NCBI RefSeq assembly: GCF_001440415.1
Contig: NZ_LLYA01000159.1
Span: forward strand, 275,678-339,677
DNA: 64,000 nucleotides
Direction of reading: 5' to 3'
Source: Bradyrhizobium retamae
Lineage (GTDB): Bacteria; Pseudomonadota; Alphaproteobacteria; Rhizobiales; Xanthobacteraceae
The notes under the pieces are model-generated. The model searched no databases and was not told the origin of the DNA. It saw nothing but the letters and a program-made list of their open reading frames with translations. The translations under genes were made by a program, and so were the position numbers. Shown piece by piece: positions 61,687 to 64,000 of this stretch. The stretch's first letter is position 1; the number at the start of each line of letters is the position of its first letter.

Positions 61687-62094
61687 ATGAACAAGATCGA
61701 TCGAAGGTCAGCATTGGGAATTGGGTTGGCAGCGGCTTCCGCGGCTATGATGAAGCCCGCCGCTGCTCAAACCACGGGCTACAAGGATGCGACGCCGTGG
61801 CCTGGTGTCGTGGTGCGTGCTTATGATGGCGAGACACCATCCATCATCCCCGGTTTTAAGACCGTCTCGATGCGCGATGTCATTATGCAACCGGGATCGA
61901 AGACTATGGGTCCTCCGATGGAAAATGCCATGGTCTGCCATATCACTGAAGGGGAGATGCGGATCGAGCAGGAGGGAAAGACCCTTACGGGCAAGAAGAA
62001 CTATGTCTGGACCTGCAACAAGAACACGAAAGAGCAGGTGTACAACGATGGGAACGTGGTCGCAATCATGCGGATCACGGACCTGAAGGCTTAA
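61687..62094 (+). CDS. Exported cupin-like protein
   Basis: 135 residues. A Tat-like leader (DRRSALGIGLAAASAAMMKPAAAQ) precedes a small beta-barrel domain: SMRDVIMQPGSKTMG, ENAMVCHITEGEMRIEQEGK and VVAIMRITDLKA. The pattern fits a cupin without a full set of metal His. Function unknown. ATG at 61687 follows AGGAG. Confidence 0.72.
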   Translation: MNKIDRRSALGIGLAAASAAMMKPAAAQTTGYKDATPWPGVVVRAYDGETPSIIPGFKTVSMRDVIMQPGSKTMGPPMENAMVCHITEGEMRIEQEGKTLTGKKNYVWTCNKNTKEQVYNDGNVVAIMRITDLKA

Positions 62095-62507
62095 GGCTCG
62101 TTTGTTCGCAAGAGACCAATTGCTGGTGCGGATGGCGTACTCGACGAGGCGCCATCCGCGCGGAATGTAAACCGCCAATGGGTTGTCATTGAGCACACGG
62201 CCTGCCCTAAAACATGCGAGAAGGCGCAGCCGCCGAGCGTCCTATTTGGGTCATTAGCGCCGTTTTGAGTGCCCGCCGGTCACTTCCGTTCTCCCCCGAT
62301 GAGCTGACATGCCGGGCGGCTGCTGGAATGTCTCAAACGGGCCAAGAGGCGACATGGCGCGCTGGGTCTGGTATGAGGGAGGGCAATTGACGCGGTCTAA
62401 GTGAGGCACAGATGCGCGCGATAGGATGGCTCTCGGTGGCTTGTTCGTTGTCAGTGCCGCTATGATGTTTGTTGATAAACTGCTTCAAGCAGAGTGAGTA
62501 TCTGACG
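62095..62507. other. Intergenic region
   Basis: 413 bp. It carries one ATGTCTCAAACGGGCCA-type repeat near 62329 and otherwise nothing recognisable. Confidence 0.4.
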
Positions 62508-63032
62508 ATGGGACCGCGAAGACTCCTCCGATTGGGAACTTGGTCAATTCTGGTATTTGCCTTGCAGTTTGGCTTTGTCGCAACTCCAACCGCAAATGGG
62601 GCCCAGAGCTTATCTGCTTTTTTTGGGCCTATATGTATCCAGATTATCGATCTTTCTGAGGATTTAACCCTCAATACGCGCGGCGATCTGGCGCAGCGTG
62701 TTGCCAGCGCTGTTCAGATCAAGGTCGAGGCAACGGAAGGGAACGGCAAGAGAAAAGTTTCGACGTGGCCGGAGTGCATTGAGGTAGATCAGCCGGGATT
62801 CGATCGCCAGCTGTCGCTCACCCTTTCAGTTAAGAGGCAGAAGATCATGCTGGAGGGGCGACCCTTTAACGTGATCGTGGCAGGTGGTGTGTCGCGAGAC
62901 GGTTTGATCCAAGATCGTGATGCGCAGCCCGTGCTTATTGTCCAGCAACAGAGCGTGTCAGAGGACAGCATCGTGGACGCTCTGGTGGAGTTTGTCGATC
63001 GTAAGGTCGTCGCATCGTTGCGGCGACGATAA
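62508..63032 (+). CDS. Exported protein of unknown function
   Basis: 174 residues. A signal peptide (RLGTWSILVFALQFGFVATPTANG) is followed by a soluble domain with no motif I recognise (FGPICIQIIDLSEDL, LSLTLSVKRQKIMLEGRPF). Start at ATG 62508 suits the signal peptide. Confidence 0.6.
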   Translation: MGPRRLLRLGTWSILVFALQFGFVATPTANGAQSLSAFFGPICIQIIDLSEDLTLNTRGDLAQRVASAVQIKVEATEGNGKRKVSTWPECIEVDQPGFDRQLSLTLSVKRQKIMLEGRPFNVIVAGGVSRDGLIQDRDAQPVLIVQQQSVSEDSIVDALVEFVDRKVVASLRRR

Positions 63033-63346
63033 TTGAGCAACTAGTAGTTCTTACTTCCGGTTGATCCGTGTGCTGCGCAATGCGCCACGTCCGCTAAGGG
63101 TCAAAAGCGTCGCTTTGACCTTCAACTAGCCGCTTCCGGTCTACCCCAATCAGCGGACATCAGTACCGGGCCGGAGATGTCTCAAACGGGCCACAACCAG
63201 ACATAAGGCTTTGCCCGAAAGCGGAGCCGACGACTTGGGCGCGCCTCATTGGGCCTTGCGGTTTCGCGGGCGCAGGTATGAGATGATACTAGGCACCCGA
63301 CAGGCGGTCCGGTGCCGTGGCAGCTTTCATCAGGGAGGGCTTAACA
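63033..63346. other. Intergenic region with degenerate repeats
   Basis: 314 bp. It contains GGGTCAAAAGC and CAGCGGACATC stretches plus ATGTCTCAAACGGGCCA, typical of repeat debris in rhizobial genomes. No gene supported. Confidence 0.45.
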
Positions 63347-63763
63347 GTGGCACCAACGGCACCAGGTGGTATCAAAAAAAAGAAGGGTAGCTTAGAGATT
63401 ACGGTCCCGGAATTTTCGATGCCGGCAACTGCTGTTCCCGGCATTGCGGAAGTCATCACCAAGGCATGGAACGGCGACGCTAGCCTCAACAAAATCATGG
63501 ACCGTTTCCCTACCGGACCGAACAAAGGGATGGCCACGGCCGATGCTGTCACACAAGCCACAGCGGCAATCAATGCAGCGGCCCCGGGATATAGTTTGAA
63601 GCGGGCGGTAATAATCTCGGAAGATGAGCACGATAAAGGATACACGGTGGAAACTGAGGACGACGTGGTCTTCGTGCTCCCAAACGCCAGCCGCGTGACC
63701 GCCGGAGCAAATCTTCTCGAAACGGCTAAGTTGCTAATGGCCTGCACGCCCAACGGGATTTAG
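63347..63763 (+). CDS. Small protein of unknown function
   Basis: 138 residues, soluble. It starts with GTG at 63347 (AGGGAGGG upstream) and has a Lys-rich N-terminal stretch (GGIKKKKGS). A longer reading from 63317 is possible. No known domain recognised. Confidence 0.55.
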   Translation: MAPTAPGGIKKKKGSLEITVPEFSMPATAVPGIAEVITKAWNGDASLNKIMDRFPTGPNKGMATADAVTQATAAINAAAPGYSLKRAVIISEDEHDKGYTVETEDDVVFVLPNASRVTAGANLLETAKLLMACTPNGI

Positions 63764-64000
63764 AAAACTCCGGCGCATTGAAGTGAGCCGCGCTGTATCG
63801 GCGCGCCCTTTATTTAGATTTAGCGGGCGCTGAGCGGGCCCTGCAGAGCGCGTCGTCGGCGACATCATCGAAATGGGGCGACGGCTGACGGACGCGAAGG
63901 AATTGCGTCGGCCACGGAGCCTGAACGGGCCACGATGTCCGCTTCGGGTCACGTGTGGACGGCGCCCTGGCAAGAACTTTCTGACGTTTTGCAGCATTGG

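Overview
The window comes from an alphaproteobacterium, most likely Bradyrhizobium or a close relative in the Hyphomicrobiales. The pointers are high-GC housekeeping genes with rhizobial gene order (hrcA/rph/rdgB/hemW and rsmI/yraN/gshB), an alphaproteobacterial-type RpoH promoter before dnaK, and several families of short dispersed intergenic repeats. No rRNA, tRNA, CRISPR array or complete insertion sequence was seen.

Core part (1-44.2 kb). The left end holds a TauE/SafE permease, a Dph6-like ATP pyrophosphatase overlapping a flavin amine oxidase, and a YiiX-like cysteine hydrolase. Two metal modules follow. nikR is divergent from a TonB-dependent receptor across a perfect GTATGA-N16-TCATAC NikR box. 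csoR is divergent from a CopA-type Cu ATPase across a TATACCC-N5-GGGTATA box. Next come an HMG-CoA lyase, a CysZ-like membrane protein, nth, a DUF2244 protein, an AraC-OGT fusion, gpmA and dapB. A minus-strand type I secretion locus (RTX protein, ABC exporter, HlyD adaptor, LuxR-type regulator) lies at 17.0-22.7 kb. Then come a DUF1330 protein, pyrF, an FMN reductase, a PmtA-like methyltransferase, dnaJ and dnaK. After these are a nicotinamidase, grpE, hrcA, rph, rdgB, hemW, a LpoA-like lipoprotein, rsmI, yraN, gshB and an exported metallo-hydrolase.

Island (44.34 kb to at least 59.8 kb, probably to beyond the window). A comM/yifB-type gene starts at 44248 and is cut after about 30 codons. 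A large serine recombinase begins 74 bp further on, and no 3' half of comM appears in the window. Lower-GC cargo follows. A membrane-anchored thermonuclease is first. A phosphoesterase, a conserved unknown, a metallo-beta-lactamase-fold protein and a PD-(D/E)XK-like protein come next. Then a membrane DUF4041/GIY-YIG nuclease resembling SNIPE, and a PIN protein. Last is a tight four-gene minus-strand operon: FAD oxidoreductase, SAMHD1-like HD protein, TSPPY DNA methyltransferase, and a guanylate-kinase-like/dCTP-deaminase-like/transmembrane fusion.

The cargo blocks are separated by three decayed copies of the 3' (DNA-binding) end of a small serine recombinase gene, plus one complete copy. All four are on the minus strand. 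This suggests repeated cargo capture at one site within recombinase genes.

The four-gene operon is the best candidate for an undescribed system. Its parts are nucleotide handling (kinase fold, HD dNTPase fold and a dCTP-deaminase fold whose catalytic Glu and Arg appear to be replaced), DNA methylation, redox chemistry and a membrane anchor. A role in phage defence or DNA modification is inference. The right end (60.1-64 kb) has an ABC-type binding protein, a cupin-like exported protein and two small unknowns among degenerate repeats.
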